A DNA stretch of 64,000 bases from Thermotoga maritima MSB8 (GTDB taxonomy: Bacteria; Thermotogota; Thermotogae; Thermotogales; Thermotogaceae): positions 62,001 to 126,000 of the forward strand of contig NC_000853.1 of assembly GCF_000008545.1 (NCBI RefSeq), written 5' to 3'. The stretch's first letter is position 1. Every line of letters starts with the position of its first letter. Of this stretch, positions 50,977 through 60,454 are shown piece after piece. The notes beneath the pieces were generated by a model. That model was not told the DNA's origin. It saw only the letters and a program-made list of their open reading frames with translations, and made no database searches. Position numbers and translations under genes: made by a program.

Positions 50977-51549
50977 ATGGATGAACGCACGGAACTTTTG
51001 AAAAGAATAGAGGAACTGGAAGAGAAACTGCGGCAGTGCCAGCAGAGAGAGCAGGAGCTCGAGGCTCTGATAGAAGAATACAACGAAGTCATGAAGAAAC
51101 AATTCCAGGTGTTCGACGATTTCTTTGAAAAGCTGGGAACTACAAAAATGATCGATCCACTGACAAGAGTGTACGCGAAAGACCATTTCCTGAGACTCCT
51201 ATCTTATCAACATCAGAGGGCCTTCGAAGAGAACACACCTTACACGATATTCTTTGTGAAAACAAAGGTATCTAAGAATGAAAGAGAAAAAGCGCTGATG
51301 AAGATAGGAAAAATTCTCAAAGAATGTGTGAGAGTACCCTTAGACAGTGTGGGCAGATACTCCGATGATACTTTTGCACTCTTCGTAATCGGTGTTGGAA
51401 AAGAAACGGCCCCGAATATAGAAGAGAGAATAAAAAATCACATCGAAAGTATAGGAGGCATCGAATACTCGATTGCATACAAAAGCTATCCTGAAGATTT
51501 CATGGATCTGGAAAAGGCGATCCTTGATCTTGAAAAGGCGGTGGCTTGA
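50977..51549 (+). CDS. Coiled-coil plus degenerate GGDEF domain protein
   Basis: 190 residues. The first ~55 form a coiled coil (LLKRIEELEEKLRQCQQREQ). The rest follows the GGDEF fold: DPLTRVYAKDHFLRLL starts it and VGRYSDDTFALFVIGVG takes the place of the active-site hairpin. RYSDD replaces GGDEF, so diguanylate cyclase activity is unlikely; a sensor or binding role is more plausible. The ATG at 50977 follows GGGGGTG by 6 bases. Its stop is immediately followed by the murA TTG. Confidence 0.8.
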   Translation: MDERTELLKRIEELEEKLRQCQQREQELEALIEEYNEVMKKQFQVFDDFFEKLGTTKMIDPLTRVYAKDHFLRLLSYQHQRAFEENTPYTIFFVKTKVSKNEREKALMKIGKILKECVRVPLDSVGRYSDDTFALFVIGVGKETAPNIEERIKNHIESIGGIEYSIAYKSYPEDFMDLEKAILDLEKAVA

Positions 51550-52815
51550 TTGGGTAAACTGGTCGTTCAGGGTGGCGCCGTTCTCGAAGGAGAAGTGGAG
51601 ATATCGGGTTCAAAAAACGCTGCTCTTCCAATAATGGCAGCAGCGATTTTGTGTGATGAGGAGGTAATTCTCAAAAACGTACCGAGACTCCAAGATGTCT
51701 TCGTCATGATAGACATCCTGAGATCCATTGGATTCAGAGTGGAATTCGAGGAGAACGAACTGAAGATCAAAAGAGAAAACGATATCTCACAGGAAGTGCC
51801 TTACGAACTTGTCAGGAAGATGAGGGCGTCCTTCAACGTGCTCGGTCCGATCGCTGTGAGAACTGGAAGAGCGAAGGTTGCTCTTCCAGGTGGGTGTTCC
51901 ATAGGAGTCAGACCTGTGGACTTTCATCTTGAAGGCCTCAAAAAAATGGGATTCTCGATAAAAGTGGAACATGGCTTTGTTGAAGCCTGCTTTGAAAGAA
52001 GAATCGATTATGTGACGATTACCCTTCCTTTTCCAAGCGTTGGTGCCACGGAGCACCTGATGACCACAGCGGCTCTCTTAAAAGGTGCCCGTGTAGTGAT
52101 TGAAAACGCCGCAATGGAACCTGAAATCGTAGACCTTCAAAATTTCATAAACAGAATGGGTGGACATATTGAAGGAGCCGGAACCAGCCGGATAGTGATT
52201 GAAGGCGTGGAGAAAATGCAGGGAGTTGAATACAGCATCATTCCCGATCGAATAGAAGCTGGAACGTACCTGGTAGCCATCGCAGCAAGTCGTGGAAAAG
52301 GTCTGGTGAAGAATGTAAACCCGGATCACCTCACAAACTTTTTTGAGAAACTGGAAGAAACAGGGGCGAAACTTAAAGTTCTTGGAAACGAAGTAGAGAT
52401 CGAAATGAGAGAAAGACCAAAAGCGGTGGATGTTACAACGAATCCGTACCCTGGTTTTCCCACGGATCTTCAGCCTCAGATGATGGCGTATCTATCGACA
52501 GCGTCGGGAGTCTCGGTTATAACCGAAAACGTCTTCAAAACGAGGTTCTTACACGTGGACGAGTTGAAAAGAATGGGAGCGGACATAGAAGTTTCTGGAA
52601 ACGTCGCCATAGTGAAAGGCGTTGAAAAACTCAGCGGTGCCCCCGTTGAGGGAACGGATCTCAGGGCAACCGCTGCCCTTCTCATAGCGGGAATCATAGC
52701 AGATGGAGTCACTGAGATAAGCAACGTCGAACACATATTCAGAGGTTACGAAGATGTCATAGACAAATTCAGTGAACTGGGAGCAAAAATCGAGTATGTT
52801 GAAAAAGAAAATTGA
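51550..52815 (+). CDS. murA: UDP-N-acetylglucosamine 1-carboxyvinyltransferase
   Basis: 421 residues, the first committed step of peptidoglycan synthesis (enolpyruvyl transfer to UDP-GlcNAc). GSKNAALPIMAAAIL near the start, the catalytic cysteine C116 in LPGGCSIGVRP (the fosfomycin target), and PTDLQPQMMAYL are all present. The start is TTG directly after the upstream TGA (TGATTG), so translation depends on the preceding gene. Confidence 0.96.
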   Translation: MGKLVVQGGAVLEGEVEISGSKNAALPIMAAAILCDEEVILKNVPRLQDVFVMIDILRSIGFRVEFEENELKIKRENDISQEVPYELVRKMRASFNVLGPIAVRTGRAKVALPGGCSIGVRPVDFHLEGLKKMGFSIKVEHGFVEACFERRIDYVTITLPFPSVGATEHLMTTAALLKGARVVIENAAMEPEIVDLQNFINRMGGHIEGAGTSRIVIEGVEKMQGVEYSIIPDRIEAGTYLVAIAASRGKGLVKNVNPDHLTNFFEKLEETGAKLKVLGNEVEIEMRERPKAVDVTTNPYPGFPTDLQPQMMAYLSTASGVSVITENVFKTRFLHVDELKRMGADIEVSGNVAIVKGVEKLSGAPVEGTDLRATAALLIAGIIADGVTEISNVEHIFRGYEDVIDKFSELGAKIEYVEKEN

Positions 52816-53758
52816 AAGAATAAAAGAGATCGAAACCACACTGTGGGGCAACCTTGAAAAATGCGAACTCTGTCCTCGAAAATGCGGTGTTGATAGATAC
52901 AGAACCACCGGTATCTGTGGACTACCCGCCAGAGCGAAGATATCCAACGCGGTTCTTCACTTCGGTGAAGAACCTCCCATCTCTGGAAAAACGGGTGCGG
53001 GTACGGTGTTCTTCAGCGGTTGTAACATGAAATGTGTATACTGTCAAAACATGGGATTCAGTCAGAAAGGGATAGGAACAGAGGTTGAAGTGGAAGACCT
53101 TGCGGAGATATTCTTGATCCTACAAAAGCACGGTGCGAAGACCCTGAATCTTGTCACCCCCACACCACACCTTCCGTTCATAATCTCAGCCCTGAGAATC
53201 GCCATTGAAAACGGATTGAACCTCCCCATCGTCTACAACACCAGCGGATACGAAGATCCTGAGATTCTCAGACTTTTAGAAGGTGTCGTTGATATCTATC
53301 TTTCCGATGTGAGATATTCGGACAACGAAGCTTCTAAGAAGTACTCAAAAACCCCGGATTACTGGACAGTTGTTCAGAAGGCCATCGTTGAGATGTTCAG
53401 ACAGGTGGGAATCTTCGATGAAGAAAAAATGAAAGGTCTCATTGTGAGAATTCTTGTTCTTCCTGGAAACGTGGTGGATTATTCTGAAATTTTTTCTTTC
53501 CTTTCAAGCTTGTCCACACGGATTCCTCTCTCCATAATGAATCAATACATCCCTCACTTTGACGCCCAGAAATTTCCCGAAATAAGCAGGAAACTGAACC
53601 AGAACGAATACGAAAAAATTTTAGAACTGGCTGAAAGATACGGTTTTACCGAAGGATGGTATCAATCTGAAGAAAAAGAGAGAGTAACCACCAGAGGCCT
53701 GAAGGAAATCTCCGAAAAATTGCAATTTTTAAGGTTAAAAACCCATAATTCCTATTAA
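52796..53758 (+). CDS. PflX-like radical SAM protein
   Basis: About 320 residues. The N-terminal CELCPRKC motif is typical of the PflX (COG1313) group, followed by the radical SAM cluster CNMKCVYC near residue 78. The remainder is a partial TIM barrel (LVTPTPHLPFIISALRIAIE, VDIYLSDVRYSD). The substrate protein is unknown. The ATG at 52796 lies inside the end of murA (20-base overlap). GTG 52772 is also in frame but less likely, since neither has a strong ribosome site. Confidence 0.85.
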   Translation: MLKKKIERIKEIETTLWGNLEKCELCPRKCGVDRYRTTGICGLPARAKISNAVLHFGEEPPISGKTGAGTVFFSGCNMKCVYCQNMGFSQKGIGTEVEVEDLAEIFLILQKHGAKTLNLVTPTPHLPFIISALRIAIENGLNLPIVYNTSGYEDPEILRLLEGVVDIYLSDVRYSDNEASKKYSKTPDYWTVVQKAIVEMFRQVGIFDEEKMKGLIVRILVLPGNVVDYSEIFSFLSSLSTRIPLSIMNQYIPHFDAQKFPEISRKLNQNEYEKILELAERYGFTEGWYQSEEKERVTTRGLKEISEKLQFLRLKTHNSY

Positions 53759-53794
53759 ACAGCCAAAAAAGGAGAAAATAACAGATATCCGACC

Positions 53795-53823
53795 TTGATT
53801 TTAAATTATTTCCTGCATATAAT
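53795..53823 (+). promoter_or_regulatory. Sigma-A type promoter of the xylose operon
   Basis: TTGATT (53795-53800), a 17-base spacer and a perfect TATAAT (53818-53823), 42 bases before the TTG start of the ROK regulator. The 11-mer ACCTTGATTTT (53792-53802) is shared with the promoter at 10230-10240. Confidence 0.75.
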
Positions 53824-53865
53824 TAATGTGAACATAATATTGAGATCCAAAAGGAGGAATCGAAG

Positions 53866-55002
53866 TTGAAATACAACTCACCAAGAATAAAAATCCTCAA
53901 CAAAAAGAGCATTCTCAAAGTGATTCACGAAAACCATCCCATTTCCAGATCGGACATATCGGAGGTCACAGGGCTCACGCCGAGCAGTGTAACAAGACTC
54001 ACGAAAGAACTAATAGATGAAGGTTATATAAGAGAGATCGGTACAATGGGAAAAAATTCTCCTGGAAGAAGAAGAATTCTCCTCGATCTAAGAAAGAACG
54101 CCTTTCTGAGTTTAGTCTTCGATATAGGAGTGAATATAACGACTTACGGTATTGGATTTTTCGATGGAGAAGTGGAACCAAGGGGAACTTTCAACACACC
54201 AAAGGAACCAGTGGAATTCTTCAACATAGTCAAAGAAATCTACGAACGTATCTCAGGTGAATATAGAATTTCAAGAATCTCTCTTTCCGTTCCAGGAATG
54301 GTGGATATGGAAGAAAAGAAAATACTTCTTGCCCCAAACCTCGAGTGGGAGAACGTGAACATAAAAGAGCTCCTCAAAGTCGACGTTCCTGTTCTTGCAG
54401 ACAACGAGGCGAATCTTTCCATGCTCGCAGAAAAGTACCACTCAGAAGATCTGAGAAACGTGAAAGAAGCCGTTTTTATCATCATTAGAGAAGGTGTTGG
54501 AACGGGATTGATGATCGATGGAAAGATCTTCAGAGGGCCTTCCTTCACAGCGGGTGAAGCAGGACACATGACAGTGAACATGTACTCCGACAGGCAGTGC
54601 CACTGCTCTAACTGGGGTTGCTGGGAGCTCGTTTCTTCGATCAACTGGACGATCGAGCAGTACGGGAAAGAACTACCTGGAAAAAACGCCATAGAGAAAT
54701 TCCAGGCACTGAAGCAGAGAAACGATGCGAAAAGAATACTGATGAAATTTGCGGAAAACATAGCGGTCGGCATCGTGAACCTGGTGAACATATTGAATCC
54801 TGAACTCGTGATCCTTGGTGGGGAAGTCGTCGATCTTGGTGAAAATTTCCTCGACATTATAAAGGATTTCGTCCATCAAAGAGCTTTGAAGGCCGCTGTG
54901 AAAGATCTGAAAATCAGGACTACGGAATTCAGAAACATCAGTTCTAACCTCGTGGGCGCGGCCGTATTGGCTGTCGAGGACATAATAGAAGAAGTCAAAT
55001 GA
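53866..55002 (+). CDS. xylR: ROK-family transcriptional regulator of xylose genes (XylR)
   Basis: 378 residues. An N-terminal winged helix-turn-helix (~15-75, SRSDISEVTGLTPSSVTRLT) is fused to a ROK sugar-kinase-like domain. The ROK zinc motif is present as CHCSNWGCWE near residue 245, but this is a regulator, not a kinase, as shown by the HTH. The start is TTG at 53866 behind AGGAGG. As the first gene of the xylose operon it probably represses itself and releases DNA on binding xylose or a related sugar. Confidence 0.92.
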   Translation: MKYNSPRIKILNKKSILKVIHENHPISRSDISEVTGLTPSSVTRLTKELIDEGYIREIGTMGKNSPGRRRILLDLRKNAFLSLVFDIGVNITTYGIGFFDGEVEPRGTFNTPKEPVEFFNIVKEIYERISGEYRISRISLSVPGMVDMEEKKILLAPNLEWENVNIKELLKVDVPVLADNEANLSMLAEKYHSEDLRNVKEAVFIIIREGVGTGLMIDGKIFRGPSFTAGEAGHMTVNMYSDRQCHCSNWGCWELVSSINWTIEQYGKELPGKNAIEKFQALKQRNDAKRILMKFAENIAVGIVNLVNILNPELVILGGEVVDLGENFLDIIKDFVHQRALKAAVKDLKIRTTEFRNISSNLVGAAVLAVEDIIEEVK

Positions 55003-55015
55003 AGGAGGTGGCAGC

Positions 55016-56179
55016 ATGTTCAAAATTTCGTTCTATCTTCCAACGGAGATCATTTTCAGGGTGGGAGCGGTGGACGAACTGGAAGAAAGGGCAAAAAAGC
55101 TCGGAAAAAAGGCATTGATTGTGACAGGACGATCCAGCACTAAGAAGACCGGCCTTTTGCAGAGGGTGGTAGATCTTCTCAAGAAAGCGGGAGTGGAAAG
55201 TTTCGTCTTCGACAAAATAGTTCCCAACCCGATATCGGATCACGTCGATGAGGCTGCAGAAATCGTGAGAAAAGAGAAGATAGATTTCATCATAGGACTT
55301 GGTGGAGGAAGTCCCATAGACAGCGCAAAAGCGATCTCTATCACCGCTCCGAACGAAGGAAAGTTCTGGGATTACGTTCCCGTAGGTGGTGGAAAGATTC
55401 CAGAAAAATCCATCCCCGTTGTTGCTATACCCACCACACACGGAACGGGAACCGAGGCAGACCCATTTGCGGTGATTACAAATCCTCAAACGAAAGAAAA
55501 AGTGGGAATAGGCTATAGAAACACCTTTCCCGTTCTCTCCCTTGTGGATCCTGAAGTGATGAAGACACTACCGAAAGACCAGACCGCGTACACCTCTATG
55601 GATGCGTTCTATCACGCTATAGAAGCCTTCCTCAACGTGAATGCGAATCCTTACTCGGATGTTCTTGCCCTGGACGCCATGAAAAGAATCGTGACTTACC
55701 TTCCCGTTGCTTACGAGAATGGAGAAGATATGGAAGCCAGAACGAATCTCGCCTGGGCCAGTACTGAAGCAGGAATTACAGAGACTCTGACTGGTGTGAT
55801 CGCAAACCACGCGCTGGAGCATGGTCTCAGTGGTTTCTATCCAGAAATAACCCATGGTCTTGGTCTGTGCATCACAGGTCCGTACCTGTTCGAGTACATC
55901 TTCGATCACGCCTACGAGAGACTCGCCATCGTTGGAAGGGAAGTGTTTGGCGTTTACGAAACAGACGATAGAAAAGCTGGAAGGCTCGCTATCAAGAAAC
56001 TGAGAGACTTCCAGGAGATGTTCGGTCTCAACAAGAGACTCAGTGAACTGGGTGTGAAAAAAGAGGATATTCCAAAGATGGCAGAAACCGGCTACAGGAT
56101 ACTGAATGGAGTGGTTGTCGTAACTCCCGGTAACCTAACCGCAAAGGATATGGAGGAGATATTCAACAGGTGTTACTGA
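55016..56179 (+). CDS. Iron-containing alcohol dehydrogenase
   Basis: 387 residues of the group III (BDH/FucO) family. The NAD(P)-binding GGGSPIDSAKAI and the metal ligands D196, H200 (DAFYHAIEAF), H269 (ALEHGL) and H280 (THGL) are in place. It reduces an aldehyde to an alcohol or the reverse, perhaps disposing of reducing equivalents or acting on a sugar aldehyde or polyol such as xylitol. The natural substrate cannot be read from sequence. AAGGAGGTGGCAGC precedes the ATG. It is the second gene of the xylose operon. Confidence 0.93.
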   Translation: MFKISFYLPTEIIFRVGAVDELEERAKKLGKKALIVTGRSSTKKTGLLQRVVDLLKKAGVESFVFDKIVPNPISDHVDEAAEIVRKEKIDFIIGLGGGSPIDSAKAISITAPNEGKFWDYVPVGGGKIPEKSIPVVAIPTTHGTGTEADPFAVITNPQTKEKVGIGYRNTFPVLSLVDPEVMKTLPKDQTAYTSMDAFYHAIEAFLNVNANPYSDVLALDAMKRIVTYLPVAYENGEDMEARTNLAWASTEAGITETLTGVIANHALEHGLSGFYPEITHGLGLCITGPYLFEYIFDHAYERLAIVGREVFGVYETDDRKAGRLAIKKLRDFQEMFGLNKRLSELGVKKEDIPKMAETGYRILNGVVVVTPGNLTAKDMEEIFNRCY

Positions 56180-56191
56180 GGGGGAGATAAC

Positions 56192-57145
56192 TTGGCTTCG
56201 AAATTTAAGAAGAGAACTTTCAGAGAACTCGGTCCTTTAGTTGCTCTCGTCAGTCTGGCTGTTTTTACGGCTATCTTGAATCCTCGCTTTCTGACGGCAT
56301 TCAATCTTCAGGCTCTCGGAAGGCAGATCGCGATCTTTGGCCTTTTAGCTATCGGGGAAACCTTTGTCATCATCTCCGGGGGAGGAGCCATCGACCTCTC
56401 CCCCGGTTCCATGGTGGCGCTCACAGGGGTAATGGTTGCATGGCTCATGACTCACGGTGTTCCCGTGTGGATCTCTGTAATTCTCATTCTGTTGTTCTCT
56501 ATAGGAGCAGGTGCGTGGCATGGCTTGTTTGTCACAAAGCTCAGAGTTCCCGCTTTTATCATCACCCTTGGAACTCTGACGATCGCCCGAGGCATGGCAG
56601 CCGTGATCACAAAGGGATGGCCTATCATCGGACTCCCGTCTTCTTTCTTGAAAATCGGGCAGGGTGAATTTTTGAAGATACCGATCCCGGTGTGGATTCT
56701 CCTTGCAGTGGCTCTTGTGGCAGATTTCTTCCTCAGAAAGACCGTTTATGGAAAACACCTGAGGGCTTCCGGCGGTAACGAAGTCGCCGCAAGATTTTCC
56801 GGAGTGAACGTAGACAGAGTGCGAATGATAGCGTTCATGGTATCGGGATTCCTCGCCGGTGTGGTGGGGATAATCATTGCGGCAAGGCTTTCTCAAGGGC
56901 AACCAGGTGTCGGTAGTATGTACGAACTCTATGCCATAGCCTCCACTGTAATCGGTGGAACGAGTCTCACGGGAGGAGAAGGAAGTGTTTTAGGAGCAAT
57001 CGTAGGCGCGAGTATCATAAGTCTTCTCTGGAACGCTCTCGTTCTTCTCAACGTTTCGACGTACTGGCACAACGTAGTCATCGGAATCGTCATAGTTGTG
57101 GCAGTAACTCTCGACATATTGAGAAGGAGACTTGCAAGCAAATAA
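56192..57145 (+). CDS. Sugar ABC transporter permease (RbsC/XylH family)
   Basis: 317 residues with about eight to ten helices. GGGAIDLSPGSMVALTGVM near residues 62-80 and ASGGNEVAARFSGVNVDRVR near 192 are RbsC-type signatures. A single permease gene implies a homodimeric channel. The start is TTG at 56192 behind GGGGGAGA. It works with the binding protein and double ATPase further down the operon to import xylose, perhaps also glucose. Confidence 0.93.
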   Translation: MASKFKKRTFRELGPLVALVSLAVFTAILNPRFLTAFNLQALGRQIAIFGLLAIGETFVIISGGGAIDLSPGSMVALTGVMVAWLMTHGVPVWISVILILLFSIGAGAWHGLFVTKLRVPAFIITLGTLTIARGMAAVITKGWPIIGLPSSFLKIGQGEFLKIPIPVWILLAVALVADFFLRKTVYGKHLRASGGNEVAARFSGVNVDRVRMIAFMVSGFLAGVVGIIIAARLSQGQPGVGSMYELYAIASTVIGGTSLTGGEGSVLGAIVGASIISLLWNALVLLNVSTYWHNVVIGIVIVVAVTLDILRRRLASK

Positions 57146-57159
57146 CAGGTGGGTGGGTC

Positions 57160-57879
57160 ATGAAAAGACTTCTGGTTTTTCTTTCGATCTTTTTGACAAC
57201 AGTTTTGCTTTTTTCAACTGATTCAAAAGTGAACTTCGGGGAGGAAAACGGAGTGAAACTGGTGGCGCTCACTTTCGATGACGGTCCTGATGTAAAACTC
57301 ACCTCCGCAGTACTGGGTACTCTTGAAAAACACGGTGTTGTAGCTACCTTTTTCGTTGTGGGACAGAGGTTGAACGAAAGTACTCGAGCTATTCTTGAAA
57401 GAATGATATCTATGGGATGTGAAATAGGAAATCACTCGTGGAATTATGAACCACTTGACAAAAAAGATCCTGAGACGATAAAAGATTACATCGAACGTAC
57501 GAAGGATCTCATCAAGAAATACACAGGAAAAGAGCCTCGATTCTTCAGACCACCCAATCTGGCGGTGAGCGATACCATGTTCGATGTGATAAACATGCCG
57601 TTCGTGAGCGGCATTCTCGGCTACGACTGGGCGGGATGTGATAGAGATCCCCAAAAGATCGTAAGCAACGTGTTGAAAGACATAAGAGATGGTGCAATAA
57701 TTCTTCTTCACGACGTACAACCAGAGCCGCATCCGATCGTCGAAGTTCTAGAGATACTGATCCCGGAATTGAAAAAACGTGGATACGGATTCGTCACTCT
57801 GAGCGAGCTTTTCAAAAGAAAAGGAGTGAACCCTGAAGATCCGGTGTACAGAAAAAAGATGTGGGTGTATGTGGAATAA
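57160..57879 (+). CDS. Polysaccharide deacetylase (NodB/CE4 family) with an altered metal site
   Basis: 239 residues: an N-terminal signal sequence or anchor (LLVFLSIFLTTVLLFS) and a NodB domain. Motif 1 TFDDGPD is intact, motif 3 is RFFRPPN, motif 4 has YDWAG and motif 5 is IILLHDV. Motif 2 reads NHSWNYEPL where HSxxH is expected, so the second metal-binding His is Tyr. It would act outside the cytoplasmic membrane on acetylated xylan fragments or peptidoglycan, or may only bind. Placement between permease and binding protein genes is unusual. Confidence 0.88.
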   Translation: MKRLLVFLSIFLTTVLLFSTDSKVNFGEENGVKLVALTFDDGPDVKLTSAVLGTLEKHGVVATFFVVGQRLNESTRAILERMISMGCEIGNHSWNYEPLDKKDPETIKDYIERTKDLIKKYTGKEPRFFRPPNLAVSDTMFDVINMPFVSGILGYDWAGCDRDPQKIVSNVLKDIRDGAIILLHDVQPEPHPIVEVLEILIPELKKRGYGFVTLSELFKRKGVNPEDPVYRKKMWVYVE

Positions 57880-57904
57880 AACATCTTTACAAGGGGGTGT
57901 TATC

Positions 57905-58876
57905 ATGAGGAAACTTCTGGTTTTTCTTTCGGTTCTCCTGGTTGCTGGTCTGTCGCTGGCTCTCACCATAGGTGTTATCGGAAAATCCGTCCATCCTTAC
58001 TGGTCACAGGTAGAACAAGGTGTTAAAGCGGCGGGGAAGGCACTTGGAGTGGATACGAAGTTCTTCGTTCCACAAAAGGAAGATATCAACGCTCAGCTTC
58101 AGATGCTCGAATCTTTCATAGCCGAAGGTGTAAACGGTATTGCGATCGCGCCGTCCGATCCAACTGCAGTCATCCCCACCATCAAGAAAGCCCTTGAGAT
58201 GGGTATTCCTGTTGTCACTCTCGATACAGACTCTCCGGACAGTGGAAGGTACGTCTACATCGGAACGGACAACTACCAGGCAGGTTACACAGCTGGTCTC
58301 ATCATGAAAGAGCTCCTTGGAGGAAAGGGTAAAGTTGTCATAGGAACGGGTTCACTGACAGCTATGAACTCCCTTCAGAGAATCCAGGGATTCAAAGACG
58401 CCATCAAGGACTCGGAGATAGAAATAGTCGACATCCTCAACGATGAAGAAGACGGTGCGAGAGCAGTGTCTCTAGCGGAAGCCGCTCTCAATGCCCATCC
58501 AGATCTCGATGCATTTTTTGGTGTGTATGCCTACAACGGACCTGCCCAAGCACTCGTGGTGAAAAATGCTGGAAAAGTTGGAAAAGTGAAGATCGTCTGT
58601 TTCGATACAACACCTGATATTCTTCAGTACGTGAAAGAAGGAGTTATCCAGGCAACGATGGGGCAGAGACCCTACATGATGGGATACCTGTCAGTCACAG
58701 TTCTTTATCTGATGAACAAGATAGGTGTTCAAAACACTTTGATGATGCTCCCGAAAGTCAAGGTTGATGGAAAGGTTGACTACGTGATCGACACAGGTGT
58801 TGATGTGGTCACACCAGAGAACCTCGATGAATATTTGAAGAAGATGGAAGAACTCGGAATTCCAATAAAATTCTGA
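57905..58876 (+). CDS. Xylose-binding periplasmic protein of the sugar ABC transporter
   Basis: 323 residues: a signal peptide (MRKLLVFLSVLLVAGLSLA) and a two-lobed periplasmic-binding protein of the ribose/xylose cluster (QLQMLESFIAEGVNGIAIAP, LDTDSPDSGRYVYIGTDNYQ). The homologous T. maritima protein is known to bind xylose and glucose. The start at 57905 is supported by AAGGGGGTG. The frame opens earlier, overlapping the deacetylase gene, without a ribosome site. A hairpin follows the stop. Confidence 0.93.
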   Translation: MRKLLVFLSVLLVAGLSLALTIGVIGKSVHPYWSQVEQGVKAAGKALGVDTKFFVPQKEDINAQLQMLESFIAEGVNGIAIAPSDPTAVIPTIKKALEMGIPVVTLDTDSPDSGRYVYIGTDNYQAGYTAGLIMKELLGGKGKVVIGTGSLTAMNSLQRIQGFKDAIKDSEIEIVDILNDEEDGARAVSLAEAALNAHPDLDAFFGVYAYNGPAQALVVKNAGKVGKVKIVCFDTTPDILQYVKEGVIQATMGQRPYMMGYLSVTVLYLMNKIGVQNTLMMLPKVKVDGKVDYVIDTGVDVVTPENLDEYLKKMEELGIPIKF

Positions 58877-58882
58877 AAAACA

Positions 58883-58912
58883 CGAGGAGGGGTGTTTCCC
58901 CTCCTCGCTTTC
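58883..58912 (+). terminator. Intra-operon attenuator hairpin after the xylose-binding protein
   Basis: CGAGGAGGGG (58883-58892) pairs with CCCCTCCTCG (58898-58907), a perfect 10-pair stem with loop TGTTT, followed by CTTTCC. The ATPase gene starts 13-18 bases beyond. Partial termination or 3'-end protection of the upstream message is likely. Confidence 0.7.
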
Positions 58913-58924
58913 CGGGGTGATCGA

Positions 58925-60454
58925 ATGGAGATACTGAAAGCAAAGGGCATAGTGAAAAGATTCCCTGGAGTTGTGGCTGTGGACAACGTCGATTTTGAGG
59001 TTTACGAAAACGAGATTGTCTCTCTGATAGGTGAAAATGGTGCTGGTAAATCCACCCTCATAAAAATTCTGACGGGTGTCCTCAAACCTGATGCGGGAGA
59101 AATTCTGGTCAACGGCGAAAGGGTAGAATTTCACTCTCCGGTCGACGCGTTCAAAAAGGGCATAAGTGTTATCCATCAGGAGCTGAACCTGTGCGACAAC
59201 ATGACTGTGGCGGAAAACATCTTTCTCGCCTATGAAGCTGTCAGGGGACAGAAAAGAACCCTTTCCAGTAGAGTTGATGAGAACTATATGTACACAAGAT
59301 CTAAAGAACTGCTCGATCTCATCGGCGCCAAGTTCTCTCCAGATGCTCTGGTGAGAAACCTCACCACCGCCCAGAGACAGATGGTGGAAATATGTAAGGC
59401 ACTGGTTAAAGAACCCAGGATCATCTTCATGGATGAACCCACATCGTCGCTTACTGTCGAAGAGACAGAAAGACTCTTCGAAATCATAGAAATGTTGAAA
59501 AGTAGAGGTATTTCTGTTGTTTTCGTTTCACATAGACTGGACGAAGTTATGAGGATAAGTGACAGGATCGTTGTGATGAGAGACGGAAAAAGAATCGGCG
59601 AGTTGAAAAAAGGAGAATTCGATGTGGACACGATCATAAAAATGATGGTAGGACGTGAAGTGGAGTTTTTCCCACACGGAATAGAGACCAGACCCGGAGA
59701 AATTGCCCTTGAAGTCAGAAACCTGAAGTGGAAGGATAAAGTGAAGAATGTTTCTTTTGAAGTGAGAAAGGGAGAAGTTCTGGGATTCGCGGGACTTGTG
59801 GGGGCTGGAAGAACTGAAACGATGCTCTTGGTGTTCGGAGTGAATCAAAAGGAATCCGGAGACATATACGTTAACGGAAGGAAAGTTGAAATAAAAAATC
59901 CGGAAGATGCTATTAAGATGGGGATAGGACTCATTCCTGAGGACAGAAAACTTCAGGGGCTTGTTTTGAGAATGACTGTGAAGGACAATATCGTGCTCCC
60001 ATCACTGAAAAAAATCAGCAGATGGGGGCTCGTGCTCGATGAAAGAAAAGAAGAAGAGATCTCAGAAGACTATGTAAAAAGACTCTCCATAAAAACGCCT
60101 TCCATTTATCAAATAACAGAAAATCTATCAGGTGGAAACCAGCAGAAAGTGGTCCTTGCCAAATGGCTCGCCACGAACGCGGATATTCTGATCTTCGACG
60201 AGCCAACACGCGGAATAGACGTTGGTGCAAAGGCAGAAATACACAGGATGATCAGAGAACTCGCCGCACAGGGCAAAGCTGTGATCATGATCTCTTCGGA
60301 ACTCCCAGAAATACTGAATCTCAGCGATAGAATAGTCGTCATGTGGGAAGGTGAAATCACAGCCGTTCTGGACAACAGAGAGAAAAGAGTCACTCAGGAA
60401 GAAATAATGTACTACGCATCTGGACAGAAAAAACAGAACGGGAGGGTCGCATAA
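58925..60454 (+). CDS. Double ABC-domain ATPase of the xylose transporter (RbsA/XylG family)
   Basis: 509 residues. The first cassette has [12 protein letters not shown] and [11 protein letters not shown]; the second has the atypical GLVGAGRTE in place of Walker A and keeps LSGGNQQK and [11 protein letters not shown]. The start at 58925 follows GGGGTGATCGA; an upstream in-frame start at 58892 lies in the hairpin and is rejected. Its TAA shares an A with the xylB ATG. Confidence 0.94.
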
